NCBI GenBank assembly: GCA_006226375.1
Contig: SBHC01000048.1
Span: forward strand, 18,913-82,912
Direction of reading: 5' to 3'
Length of the DNA: 64,000 bases
Origin: Deltaproteobacteria bacterium
Lineage (GTDB): Bacteria > Myxococcota_C > UBA6777
A model generated the notes under the pieces. That model saw only the letters and a program-made list of their open reading frames with translations. It was not told the origin of the DNA and made no database searches. The position numbers were made by a program, and so were the translations under genes. Within the stretch, counting starts at the first letter, position 1. The number at the start of each line of letters is the position of its first letter. Shown here piece after piece: positions 26,420-34,757 of the stretch.

Positions 26420-28736
26420 GTTGTCACGAAGAGATTTTTTGAAATCGGCGGCTGTACAGAGCGCGATTGCGGCAGCAACATCGATGATGCCTGGCGTGTC
26501 TTTTGCGTGGGACGATTCGCGAAAGGGGCAAGCGAGCACTGATATCGCGTGGAAAAAGGCCCCTTGCCGCTTCTGCGGGACGGGCTGTGGTCTTTTGATT
26601 GGCATCGCAAAAGGTCGGGCCGTTGCGGTCAAAGGGGACCCCCAGGCCGAGGTTAACAAGGGCACCCTTTGTGTGAAAGGGTATCACTCCATCCAGGCGT
26701 TGTATGGGAAAGATCGGCTTCGGAAAGCGTACATTCGAAAAGATGGAAAGCTCCAAGAAGTTCCGATGAAGGACGCTTTGGACTTTATCGCGGCGAAGAT
26801 GAAGTCTACGATTCAAGAGAGCGGGAAAGACTCTGTCGCAGTGTACGGCTCGGGCCAATGGACGATTCCCGATGGATACGTTGCTTCCAAGCTGTTTAAG
26901 GGTTGCATCGGAACCAACAACGTAGAGGCCAACGCTCGACTCTGTATGGCTTCGGCTGTTACGGGGTTCCTGACAACGTTCGGTCTGGACGAGCCGATGG
27001 GTTGCTACGCCGACATTGAACACGCAGACACCTTTGTTCTGTGGGGCAACAACATGTCGGAAATGCACCCTGTGTTGTTCTCCCGGATCTTGGAGCGAAA
27101 GCGCACACATTCCAACACTCTGATCATCGACTTTGCCACACGCAGAACCCGGACCAGCGTGGCTGCAGACAAGTCGATCTTGTTCACTCCCCAAACGGAT
27201 CTCGCGGTCGCCAACGCGATTTGTTACGAGCTGTTTCGGACGGGTAAAGTGAACGAAGCTTTTGTTCGTGACCACTGCACCTTCAAGAAGGGCAAGACCA
27301 ACATCGGGTACGGAACAGAAGATACATTCAAATTTAAGGACAAGGCAGAGGCGAGCAGCCTGGAAGAATACAAAACGTTTCTGGCTGACTACACACCGGA
27401 GAAGGTGTCTGCGCTCTCTGGAGTATCTGCCGATGACATTCGCTACATGGCGTCATTGTTCGGCGATCCCCAGCGGAATGTGGTGTCGTTCTGGTGTATG
27501 GGGATGAACCAACACACACGTGGGACCTGGATTAACAACCTTGTCTACAACATTCACTTGTTGGTGGGGAAAATCTCGAAGCCGGGGAACAGCCCCTTTT
27601 CCTTGACAGGTCAACCCAGCGCCTGTGGAACTGTTCGGGAGGTGGGCACGCTGACGCACAAGCTACCCAAAGGCGTCGTCATGCGTGAAAAAGACAGACG
27701 TCGCGCAGCGCGGATCTGGCAGGTTCCTTACGAGAACATTCCATCCAAGCCTACCTACCACACAGTAGATATGTTTCGGGCCTTGGATCGAGGAGAGGTC
27801 AAGTTTCTCTGGATCCAGGTGACCAACCCGATGGTGACCATGCCGAACCTTCAGCGGTACCGAGATGGAGCCAAGAAGGAAGGCCGATTTGTCGTCGTCT
27901 CGGATGTGTATCCCACGCCGACAACGAGCATTGCCGACGTCATTCTGCCGGCAGCGATGTGGATTGAGCGCGAGGGGATGTACGGGAACTCAGAGCGTCG
28001 AACCCAGCACTTTGAGCAGCTGTTGCAACCTCCAGGTGAGGCAATGAGCGACACTTGGCAGCTGATCGAGGTCGCGCGTCGTCTCGGTTTCTCCAAGCAG
28101 TTCCCCTGGTCGGAGAAGGAACACATCGAGAAGATCTGGAACGAATACATCCAGTTCCACGATACACCCAAACACCGTATGGCACCGTATGAAACGTTAA
28201 AGGCAGAGCCCGGCGTGGTGTGGCCGTATGTCAATGGAAAGTCGACGTTGTGGCGATACAATCCGACCTACGATCCCGCTGCTCGGAAGGGACAAGCGGT
28301 TGACTTTTACGGAAAGCCCGAAGGCAAGGCGTGGATCTGGTTGCGGCCGTATGAGGCACCGGCAGAGTCTCCCAACGCAGAGTACCCTTTCTGGCTTAAT
28401 ACGGGCCGTGTGATTGAGCATTGGCACACAGGCTCCATGACGCGAAGGATTCCAACGCTACACCAGGCCATGCCTGAAGCGTACGTTGAGGTCAATCCTC
28501 GCGATGCGAAGCGTCTTGGTATTCGGCACGGGGACAACGTGAAGATCACCAGCCGTCGCGGTAGCATCGTGATGAAGGCAGCCATTCTCTTTCGTGGGAA
28601 TCCACCGCAAGGGCAGGTCTTTGTACCTTTCTTTGATGAGAACTATCTGATCAACGAGCTCACTTTGGACGCCTACTGCCCCATCTCCAAGCAGCCTGAC
28701 TACAAAAAGTGCGCTGTGAAGATCGAAAAGGCGTAG
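26412..28736 (+). CDS. napA: Periplasmic nitrate reductase catalytic subunit
   Basis: 774 aa. It reduces nitrate to nitrite with a bis-MGD molybdenum centre. The Tat signal LSRRDFLKSAA is at residues 4-14. A [4Fe-4S] site is formed by C52, C55, C59 and C87 (CRFCGTGC...LCVKG). The molybdenum-ligating cysteine is about C178 in NARLCMASAV, followed by the Nap-typical TTFGLDEPMGCYADIE and 'WGNNMSEMHPVLFSR'. The C-terminal MGD-binding domain is complete (TGRVIEHWHTGSMTRRIP). I chose the ATG at 26412 over the GTG at 26400 because AGGAAG is better spaced. It is exported folded, with the napD product as partner. Confidence 0.96.
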   Translation: MSKLSRRDFLKSAAVQSAIAAATSMMPGVSFAWDDSRKGQASTDIAWKKAPCRFCGTGCGLLIGIAKGRAVAVKGDPQAEVNKGTLCVKGYHSIQALYGKDRLRKAYIRKDGKLQEVPMKDALDFIAAKMKSTIQESGKDSVAVYGSGQWTIPDGYVASKLFKGCIGTNNVEANARLCMASAVTGFLTTFGLDEPMGCYADIEHADTFVLWGNNMSEMHPVLFSRILERKRTHSNTLIIDFATRRTRTSVAADKSILFTPQTDLAVANAICYELFRTGKVNEAFVRDHCTFKKGKTNIGYGTEDTFKFKDKAEASSLEEYKTFLADYTPEKVSALSGVSADDIRYMASLFGDPQRNVVSFWCMGMNQHTRGTWINNLVYNIHLLVGKISKPGNSPFSLTGQPSACGTVREVGTLTHKLPKGVVMREKDRRRAARIWQVPYENIPSKPTYHTVDMFRALDRGEVKFLWIQVTNPMVTMPNLQRYRDGAKKEGRFVVVSDVYPTPTTSIADVILPAAMWIEREGMYGNSERRTQHFEQLLQPPGEAMSDTWQLIEVARRLGFSKQFPWSEKEHIEKIWNEYIQFHDTPKHRMAPYETLKAEPGVVWPYVNGKSTLWRYNPTYDPAARKGQAVDFYGKPEGKAWIWLRPYEAPAESPNAEYPFWLNTGRVIEHWHTGSMTRRIPTLHQAMPEAYVEVNPRDAKRLGIRHGDNVKITSRRGSIVMKAAILFRGNPPQGQVFVPFFDENYLINELTLDAYCPISKQPDYKKCAVKIEKA

Positions 28737-28749
28737 GGGAGAAGATACC

Positions 28750-29598
28750 ATGTCGACAAAGCATCCTCCTTCATCCAATGCCGACGAACAACGTCCTTCT
28801 GCGGTCGAGGAGCAAGCTTCTTCCGCAGCCGAAGACATCCCTGTGAGCTATGGCTTTATCATTACAGCTACAGCTTTGATCTGTGTGTCTGTGTGGGTGT
28901 TGGTGAATGTGATTAATCAGGCGCATTCACCTTCGCATCCTTCGCATGGGGTTCAGCTTGCATCGGTTCAAAAGTCGTTGTCTCGTGAGAGCAAACGCTC
29001 TGTGTGGGTGTCGTCGTCCACTCCATCCGTTTCATCCTGGAATCCAGTGTCTCCTCTTGGGGCAACTCGAAACCTGAAACAGTATTACAAGAACCGTGCG
29101 TTTCCCGGTGCACCGCCGCGAGTGCCTCATCCCGTTGCAGAGCGAAAAGGGCAGGTAGAGAATTGTCTTTCGTGTCATGGAAAGGGTGGGTTTGTGCCCA
29201 AATACAACGCATACGCTCCTGTGACACCGCATCCAACTTTTACCAATTGTTCGCAGTGTCATGTGCCTCAACGCAGCGCCACGTTGTTTCGAGAGACGCA
29301 TTGGGTTCGTCCAAAGCCTCCAAAGCTTCGTCGGACTCCTTTGCCTGGAGGGCCACCCGCGATTCCTCATAGCCTTCACTTGCGGACCAATTGCAACGCT
29401 TGTCATGCAGGACCCAGCGCGGTGCGAGCGATACGTACGCCTCATCCAGAGCGAACCAACTGTTTGCAGTGTCATGTTCCTCGTCAGCGCGTCTCTGCGT
29501 TTGTGAGCAAGTATGGGCTTTGGGACAAGGCCACTTTACCTTCGACACGCCCGGCGGCTCGGCCTCGCTCTGGGGCAATCAAAAAGCCAAGCCGCTGA
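28750..29598 (+). CDS. Tetrahaem NapB-like cytochrome with internal duplication
   Basis: 282 aa. A membrane anchor spans about residues 33-53. Two NapB-like modules follow. Each has a P-G-[AG]-P-P-x-[IV]-P-H block, a first haem (CLSCH or CNACH), a TPHP block and a second haem followed by VP (CSQCHVPQ or CLQCHVPR). NapB is normally soluble, about 150-180 aa, with two haems; this protein has four and is tethered. It follows napA by 13 bp and almost certainly donates electrons to it. The Ala/Arg/Pro-rich tail carries no motif. Confidence 0.85.
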   Translation: MSTKHPPSSNADEQRPSAVEEQASSAAEDIPVSYGFIITATALICVSVWVLVNVINQAHSPSHPSHGVQLASVQKSLSRESKRSVWVSSSTPSVSSWNPVSPLGATRNLKQYYKNRAFPGAPPRVPHPVAERKGQVENCLSCHGKGGFVPKYNAYAPVTPHPTFTNCSQCHVPQRSATLFRETHWVRPKPPKLRRTPLPGGPPAIPHSLHLRTNCNACHAGPSAVRAIRTPHPERTNCLQCHVPRQRVSAFVSKYGLWDKATLPSTRPAARPRSGAIKKPSR

Positions 29599-29609
29599 GG
29601 AGGTGCCTC

Positions 29610-30296
29610 ATGAGAATCGTGATTCTTCTTGCGGTGGGAGCGCTGGGTGTTTCTCTGCTTACCGTCCCATCTCTACGGAAGCGTTGGCTACCGCAAACCC
29701 AGCACTCTTGGTCGAAAACCAAGCAAAAGATGAGCTCACATCATTCGTTGCTGGAGAAGCTACCGGCGAAGAAGCTGAAGCCCTATCCCAAGGGTAGCTT
29801 TCCACAAGCGCCCAAGGCTGCAAAGGCAGAGTGGGTTCGGGTGGAATGGGCTCATCCACGTCGAAGCTTTTTTGCGTTGCCCCGGACCAAGGCGCTGCAG
29901 CGATTTCCTTGTAGCCAATGTCACGACAGCACGATGAAGAGAGGCTCGATGAAGCGATTTCGTGCCACACACGGAAGCATTCAGTTGCAGCACGCGACTG
30001 CAGGTGTTCTCTCTTGTCGTTCTTGTCACGACGTCAACAACATGAACCGGTTGAAAACACCAACAGGTCTTTCTGTGAGCTTTGACCAAAGTCATTTGTT
30101 GTGCGGCTCGTGTCACTCTCAGCAGGTCAAAGACTGGGCGGGAGGCGCCCACGGAAAGCGAGAACGTTTCTGGCAAGGCGTACGTGTTGTCCGTTCTTGT
30201 ACAGGTTGCCACAATCCCCACAAGCCGAAGTTTGGGAAGCGATGGCCCAAGGCATTCTTTCGGATTCCAAAATCACGCAAGGCGAAAAGTCATTGA
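29610..30296 (+). CDS. Tetrahaem membrane-anchored cytochrome c
   Basis: 228 aa. GAGGAGG precedes the ATG at 29610. An N-terminal anchor (IVILLAVGALGVSLLTV) is followed by four haem motifs: CSQCH, CRSCH, CGSCH and CTGCH. The segment 'CGSCHSQQVKDWAGGAHGKR' resembles the pentahaem/tetrahaem cytochromes of quinone reductase complexes of the Qrc/alternative complex III type. It lies between the NapB-like gene and the ferredoxin gene, so it probably carries electrons from the FeS/NrfD module to the Nap cytochromes. It is not NapC: the NapC/NrfH sequence signature is missing. Confidence 0.8.
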   Translation: MRIVILLAVGALGVSLLTVPSLRKRWLPQTQHSWSKTKQKMSSHHSLLEKLPAKKLKPYPKGSFPQAPKAAKAEWVRVEWAHPRRSFFALPRTKALQRFPCSQCHDSTMKRGSMKRFRATHGSIQLQHATAGVLSCRSCHDVNNMNRLKTPTGLSVSFDQSHLLCGSCHSQQVKDWAGGAHGKRERFWQGVRVVRSCTGCHNPHKPKFGKRWPKAFFRIPKSRKAKSH

Positions 30297-30363
30297 CGTT
30301 CTTATCGTCGGTGTTTGACTTCGCTTCCTCTGCATTTGGGTTCTCATGGCAAAGGCATACGAC

Positions 30364-31500
30364 ATGAATACAAAGAAAGATACGAAACAGGCACACCCCC
30401 CATGCCAGGGCGGGAGCTCTTCTCCGTCGTGTGGGTGTGGAGGGCAGGGCGGCTCAACAGGGTTTGAGGGTTTGGAAGCTTACTTTCCCAGCCTGTTTGA
30501 ACGCGAGGAAGAGAGCTCTTGTGGTGGAGGTCCGGCTTGTTCTTGCAACAGTCAGCCTGCTACCTCTCTGTCGAGCGAGCCTGTTCCAGCGTTCGGAGAT
30601 GGCGGCTCCAAGCTTGTGAACCGAAGGGAGGTGCTTCGGCACTTTCTCACAGCCGCTGTTGCGACAACTGCAGTGGCAACGGGTTGCAGCTCAGAGCAGG
30701 GGAAGCTCTCTTGGGATGAATACTTTAAGAAGAACTACCGCTTAATGACAGACGATGAAAAGCTCGCCACGGTCTCTCGTCTGCAGCGTTTGGCAGAGCA
30801 TCGTCATGGAAAGCGCCCTACGATTGGGACCAAGGCTGCTGTTCCAGGCGTTCTGTATGGCTATGCCTTTAATGTGTCCAAGTGCAAAGGCTACATGGAC
30901 TGTGTGCAAGCTTGCATCAAAGAGAACAACCTGGATCGCAAGTCAGAGATGCAATACATCCGAATCTTTGAGATGAAAAAGAACAAGATGAATCTTGAAG
31001 ATGGGAACGGTCAATTTGCTCATCAGGTCCCTGCTGCGGGGCACTTCTACATGGGAACGCAGTGCTTCCAATGCCAAAATCCACCGTGTGTCAAGGTCTG
31101 TCCTGTGGGCGCTACCTGGATGGAGCCCGATGGCATCGTTGTGATCGACTACGACTGGTGCATTGGCTGTCGGTACTGTCAATCGGCTTGCCCTTATTGG
31201 GCTCGACGCTTTAACTGGCATGAGCCTGAAGTGCCCAAGCAAGAGATCAATCCAAAGCAGCATTATCTCGGCAATCGGCCCCGCAAAAAGGGGGTTATGG
31301 AGAAGTGCACGTATTGCATTCAGAGGTCTCGGGAAGGGCAACTGCCTGCCTGCGCCGAAGCCTGTCCCACTGGAGCGCGAGTCTTTGGAAACTTGTTGGA
31401 CCCGAACAGCGAGATTCGCTACGTGCTTGCTCATAAGAAGGTCTTTCGGTTGAAAGAAGACCTCGGGACCGAACCCAAGTTTTGGTACTTCATGGATTGA
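30364..31500 (+). CDS. Four-cluster ferredoxin subunit with N-terminal Cys-rich extension
   Basis: 378 aa from the ATG at 30364 (AAAGG eight bases before); 30346 is an alternative. The C-terminal 240 residues hold 16 cysteines in four [4Fe-4S] motifs (KCKGYMDCVQACIKEN, CFQCQNPPCVKVCP, CIGCRYCQSACP, CTYCIQRS...CAEACP), as in NrfC, PsrB and HybA. A Tat-like motif NRREVLRHF with a lipobox-like ATGC lies at residues 86-108, not at the N-terminus. The 85 residues before it are Gly/Ser/Cys-rich (SCGCGG, SSCGGGPACSC). Electrons from the NrfD subunit should pass through it to the cytochromes. The extension may be a separate feature or point to a later start. Confidence 0.88.
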   Translation: MNTKKDTKQAHPPCQGGSSSPSCGCGGQGGSTGFEGLEAYFPSLFEREEESSCGGGPACSCNSQPATSLSSEPVPAFGDGGSKLVNRREVLRHFLTAAVATTAVATGCSSEQGKLSWDEYFKKNYRLMTDDEKLATVSRLQRLAEHRHGKRPTIGTKAAVPGVLYGYAFNVSKCKGYMDCVQACIKENNLDRKSEMQYIRIFEMKKNKMNLEDGNGQFAHQVPAAGHFYMGTQCFQCQNPPCVKVCPVGATWMEPDGIVVIDYDWCIGCRYCQSACPYWARRFNWHEPEVPKQEINPKQHYLGNRPRKKGVMEKCTYCIQRSREGQLPACAEACPTGARVFGNLLDPNSEIRYVLAHKKVFRLKEDLGTEPKFWYFMD

Positions 31501-31542
31501 TGCAAGCTTTCTCTCATCTGCCAAGTGCCAGGAAACACAGTG

Positions 31543-32766
31543 ATGAACAACAACGACTCCAAGTCTCTCTTCACGTTTTTTCGTGACATCCTTCGGTGGT
31601 CTACACAAGGAAGCCTTCGCTATCACATGTGGATGGGTTGCTTAACTTTTGTTATGGCCTTCGGAGCGTTTGCCTACATTCACCAGGTCCGGCACGGTTT
31701 GGGCGTGACCGGAATGAATGACTACGTAAATTGGGGTCTTTACATCTCCAACTTTACTTTTCTGGTGGGGATCGCCGCTGCTGCTGTCATGTTGGTGTTG
31801 CCAGCGTACATCCTCCACGACGTGGACTTTTCACGAGCCGTCTTAATTGGCGAAGGCCTCGCTGTCACCGCGCTGTTGATGTGTCTGGCTTTTGTTACCG
31901 TGGATCTGGGAGGGCCTCATCGAATCTGGCACATGATGCCTGTCGTGGGCTACTTCAACTGGCCGATGTCTATGTTGGCCTGGGATGTGATTGTTCTCAA
32001 CGGCTATCTCATGCTCAACCTGCTCATCCCTTTTTACATCTTGTACAGTCATTACAAAGGGAAGAAGCCCGATCCCAAAAAGTATCTACCTTTTGTCATC
32101 TTGTCCGTCTTTTGGGCCGTTAGCATTCACATGGTCACTGCGTTTTTGTACGCTGGGCTGCCCAGCCGACCGTATTGGAACAACGCGCTGTTGGGCCCAC
32201 GCTTCCTGGCTTCTGCTTTTGCGGGCGGTCCTGCTTTGATGATTGTGATTCTCTCCTTCATTCACGAGCACACTGCTTTTAAAATCGGCTCCCAAACCAT
32301 TCGAAAGCTGGCTCTCATTGTCACTATCGCAGCACAAATCAACTTGGTGATGTTAGGGTCTGAGTTATTCAAAGAGTTTTATTCTCCCACTCATCACAGC
32401 GCGAGTGCGACGTATTTGTTCTTTGGACTCAAGGGTTATAACTCCCTCGTTCCTGTGATATGGACAGCTATCTTTCTCAATGTAATTGCGACTCTGTTGT
32501 TTACGTTTCATCGCACCCGACAAAACAAGTCCACCTTGCTTCTCGCTAGCCTCCTTTTGTTTGTCGCGATATGGCTAGAAAAAGGGATGGGGCTTGTTGT
32601 TCCTGGGTTCATCCCATCGCCCCTTGGAGAGATTGTAGAGTATTTTCCTTCTTGGGTTGAAATCGCTGTCACAGGGGGGATATGGGCCATGGGATGCTTT
32701 GTCTTCACCCTGCTGATTAAAGCAGCTCTACACATTGAGTTGCAATACGATGCTGCCTCAAAGTGA
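31543..32766 (+). CDS. nrfD: NrfD/PsrC-type quinol-oxidising membrane subunit
   Basis: 407 aa with about ten membrane helices and the NrfD-family hallmarks: YVNWGLYISNFTFLVGIAAA, 'HRIWHMMP' after DLGGPHR, FNWPMSMLAWDV and the late 'VPGFIPSPLGE'. These proteins oxidise or reduce quinones without haem and hand electrons to an adjacent four-cluster ferredoxin. The ATG at 31543 lies nine bases after AGGA; the frame is also open from a GTG at 31525. It closes the nap operon and most likely replaces NapC as quinol dehydrogenase. Confidence 0.9.
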   Translation: MNNNDSKSLFTFFRDILRWSTQGSLRYHMWMGCLTFVMAFGAFAYIHQVRHGLGVTGMNDYVNWGLYISNFTFLVGIAAAAVMLVLPAYILHDVDFSRAVLIGEGLAVTALLMCLAFVTVDLGGPHRIWHMMPVVGYFNWPMSMLAWDVIVLNGYLMLNLLIPFYILYSHYKGKKPDPKKYLPFVILSVFWAVSIHMVTAFLYAGLPSRPYWNNALLGPRFLASAFAGGPALMIVILSFIHEHTAFKIGSQTIRKLALIVTIAAQINLVMLGSELFKEFYSPTHHSASATYLFFGLKGYNSLVPVIWTAIFLNVIATLLFTFHRTRQNKSTLLLASLLLFVAIWLEKGMGLVVPGFIPSPLGEIVEYFPSWVEIAVTGGIWAMGCFVFTLLIKAALHIELQYDAASK

Positions 32767-32770
32767 TAGC

Positions 32771-32784
32771 TTGATCTAGCTCAA
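32771..32784 (+). promoter_or_regulatory. FNR-type box upstream of the porin gene
   Basis: TTGATCTAGCTCAA differs by one base from TTGAT-N4-ATCAA. It lies immediately after the nrfD stop and 117 bp before the porin ATG. No -10 is evident at class II distance, so the box may act from further upstream. Confidence 0.5.
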
Positions 32785-32819
32785 ATTCTAGCTTGACCCA
32801 TCCATAGCTTCTCTTCCAA

Positions 32820-32854
32820 AGAATAGCTATTCTCAGTGGACTATATTGTCTGTT
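32820..32854. promoter_or_regulatory. Palindrome and promoter-like element before the porin gene
   Basis: A perfect 14-bp palindrome AGAATAGCTATTCT (32820-32833) is followed by AGTGGACTATATTGTCTGTT (32835-32854), which includes the -10-like TATATT and matches the nirK upstream dyad at 16 of 20 positions. The arrangement suggests repression at the core promoter. Confidence 0.45.
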
Positions 32855-32901
32855 ATGAGTCGCCAAATTCCTGTTTGCGGGGATTTATGGAGGGTTTTGT
32901 T

Positions 32902-34209
32902 ATGAGAAGCGTCAGTCAGGGTTTTCTGTTCAGATGGCTTGTTGTCTGGAGCGTGGGGTTTGTATGTTGCTTGTATTCCTTGGAGAGTAAAGCCAAGCCC
33001 GGACAAGTTGCTCGTTGGGATTGGGGGAAGGGGAAGGCGAAGGTCTGGTTTTTGGGGCAATATCGACCCCGGCTGGAAGTGTTCCAGAACCGAGACTTTC
33101 TGTCACCTGATAGTAACCGGCCTGGAACTCCCAAAGACTCGGTGTTTATCAGCCATCGGGCGAGGTTGTCAGTTGGTGCGTTAATGTTTCAACGTGTCAA
33201 AGTGTTTTTGCAGGTACAGGATGTCCGACGGTGGGGCTCTGAGACCAACACCCTTACAGACTTTAGCGCCGACGGATTTGACCTTCATCAGGGGTATTCC
33301 GAGATTAAGTTGGTGGATGCATTGTCTCTCAAAGTGGGGCGAATGGAGCTCAACTACGATGGCCAGCGGTTGATTGGTGCGGTGGGATGGTTGCAGCAAG
33401 CGAGATCCTTTGATGGTGTGCTTGTTCGTTACGAGCCCAAGGCCTTTCAACTTCACGCGTTCTACATGCATCTTTCGGAACAGGGTGCACCCGAAGATGA
33501 CTCCCACATGGCTGCGGCTTGGTTTCGTTACCGGGGGTTGTCTGCCTTCGCTCCTACGTTGTTTTACATTCTGGACCACAACGCTCCGGCGAAGAGGCTT
33601 CGCCATACGTTGGGAACGACAATCCAGGGTGCGATCCAAGGTTTTCAGTACGGGGCCGAGTTCTTTCTGCAACTCGGAAATGTGGGAGAAGGAGACTCTG
33701 CAACAGATATCTTTGCTTACATGCTAGCGTTATCGGCCAAGTATCAGCTTTCTGTGAAAACAAAGCCCTCATTTCGTGTGTTCGCAGAGTTTCTCTCCGG
33801 TGACGCTGACACTGCTGATCGAACCGATCGGGTCTTTGATACATTGTTTGCAACCAACCATAAGTTTTATGGCCTTGTCGATTTGTTCCTCAATATTCCA
33901 ATTCACACAGGACGTCGTGGGCTTATGGACTTTGGATTGACCTTTGCGATGAAGCCAGCCCAAGGACTTTCGCTGCTTGCTTCGTTTCATTATTTTCGAC
34001 TGTTTACTCCGACGCAAAACAACAGCGGAGATGCTGTGCAAGAGCTTGGTCCTGAAGTGGACTTCGTTGTCAAATACAGTATGTTTCAAGGCCATGTTGT
34101 GTTAGCTGGAGGGTATGGTTTTGTGATCCCGATGGAGGGGTTTCAGGCGCTTGGGCGAGGAAACTCTGTGGAACACTGGGCCTTTCTTCAACTGGACACA
34201 AAGTTTTAG
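32902..34209 (+). CDS. Alginate-export (AlgE)-like outer membrane porin
   Basis: 435 aa from the ATG at 32902, seven bases after GGAGGG; this start begins a signal peptide. The mature chain is a succession of amphipathic beta-strands ending in a terminal aromatic residue (QLDTKF), with the 'SHRARLSVGA', 'LKVGRMELNYDGQRLIG' and 'SFDGVLVRYEP' blocks typical of the alginate_exp family. Members of this family often lie in denitrification loci and may pass nitrate, nitrite or other small anions. Its stop overlaps the convergent Rrf2 gene by 4 bp. Confidence 0.82.
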   Translation: MRSVSQGFLFRWLVVWSVGFVCCLYSLESKAKPGQVARWDWGKGKAKVWFLGQYRPRLEVFQNRDFLSPDSNRPGTPKDSVFISHRARLSVGALMFQRVKVFLQVQDVRRWGSETNTLTDFSADGFDLHQGYSEIKLVDALSLKVGRMELNYDGQRLIGAVGWLQQARSFDGVLVRYEPKAFQLHAFYMHLSEQGAPEDDSHMAAAWFRYRGLSAFAPTLFYILDHNAPAKRLRHTLGTTIQGAIQGFQYGAEFFLQLGNVGEGDSATDIFAYMLALSAKYQLSVKTKPSFRVFAEFLSGDADTADRTDRVFDTLFATNHKFYGLVDLFLNIPIHTGRRGLMDFGLTFAMKPAQGLSLLASFHYFRLFTPTQNNSGDAVQELGPEVDFVVKYSMFQGHVVLAGGYGFVIPMEGFQALGRGNSVEHWAFLQLDTKF

Positions 34210-34649
34210 GTGGGGTCGTGGCCGTCGTCTTTCACAGGAAGAGGCAGGTTGTGATCGTAAATTTCTTGGAGCGTTGTGGTCTTGGCCCATTCCAAAAAAC
34301 AGTCACGAAACGAGACCCAAGAGACGTGAAGAGGACAAGGGTTCTGACCGCTACATTGCTTCCATCCAAAGACACAAAACTCGGAGAAACCCGGTGACTT
34401 TATCGCTTCAAGCACTTCGAACAGGGTGATGTCTCCGTGAGACTTGGCCAAAGAGAAACCTCCGTGGTGCCCCTTTTGTGAGTAAACCAGCTCTCCTTCC
34501 ACCAACTTCCTCATAATCTTGTTGAGGTAGTGGTTGGGTACTCCTGTGGCTTCGGATAGATCTCGTGAAGAAACCCGAGCACCTGGCTCTTGCAAAGCCA
34601 GCTGAGCCATAGCCCTCACTGCATAGAGATCTGTTTGGTTCAGTAACAT
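34206..34649 (-). CDS. Rrf2-family regulator, NsrR-like
   Basis: 147 aa. The ATG at 34649 begins MLLNQTDLYAVRAMAQLAL, the usual Rrf2 N-terminus, so the upstream in-frame extension to 34766 is rejected. The winged helix includes 'VPNHYLNKIMRKLVEGELV' and KGHHGGFSLA. The cluster motif is C-x6-C-x5-C (CVFGWKQCSGQNPCPLH), the same as in the protein at 11427-11909. An iron-sulfur NO or redox sensor is likely. A perfect dyad 34 bp upstream and an FNR-type box at 34744 suggest autoregulation and oxygen or NO control. It sits between porin and nnrS at the right end of the island. Confidence 0.87.
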   Translation of the reverse strand: MLLNQTDLYAVRAMAQLALQEPGARVSSRDLSEATGVPNHYLNKIMRKLVEGELVYSQKGHHGGFSLAKSHGDITLFEVLEAIKSPGFSEFCVFGWKQCSGQNPCPLHVSWVSFRDCFLEWAKTTTLQEIYDHNLPLPVKDDGHDPT

Positions 34650-34682
34650 GGACTTCGCACGTTCCTTTTGGTGCAAAAAAAG

Positions 34683-34702
34683 ACAACATATACCAATGTT
34701 GT
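34683..34702. promoter_or_regulatory. Operator candidate of the right Rrf2 gene
   Basis: Perfect inverted repeat ACAACAT-N6-ATGTTGT centred 43 bp upstream of the Rrf2 ATG at 34649. The position and symmetry suit binding of a homodimeric regulator, possibly Rrf2 itself. Confidence 0.45.
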
Positions 34703-34743
34703 AACTATCTAACTTTTCAACTTGATTTAAGGTATGGCTTCTT

Positions 34744-34757
34744 TTGATCCAGGTCAA
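34744..34757. promoter_or_regulatory. FNR/DNR-type box between Rrf2 and nnrS
   Basis: TTGATCCAGGTCAA, identical in all 14 bases to the nap operon box at 26043. It lies 95 bp upstream of the Rrf2 ATG (minus strand) and 193 bp upstream of the nnrS ATG (plus strand), so either or both may be controlled. The 300-bp region 34650-34949 holds no gene. Confidence 0.65.
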
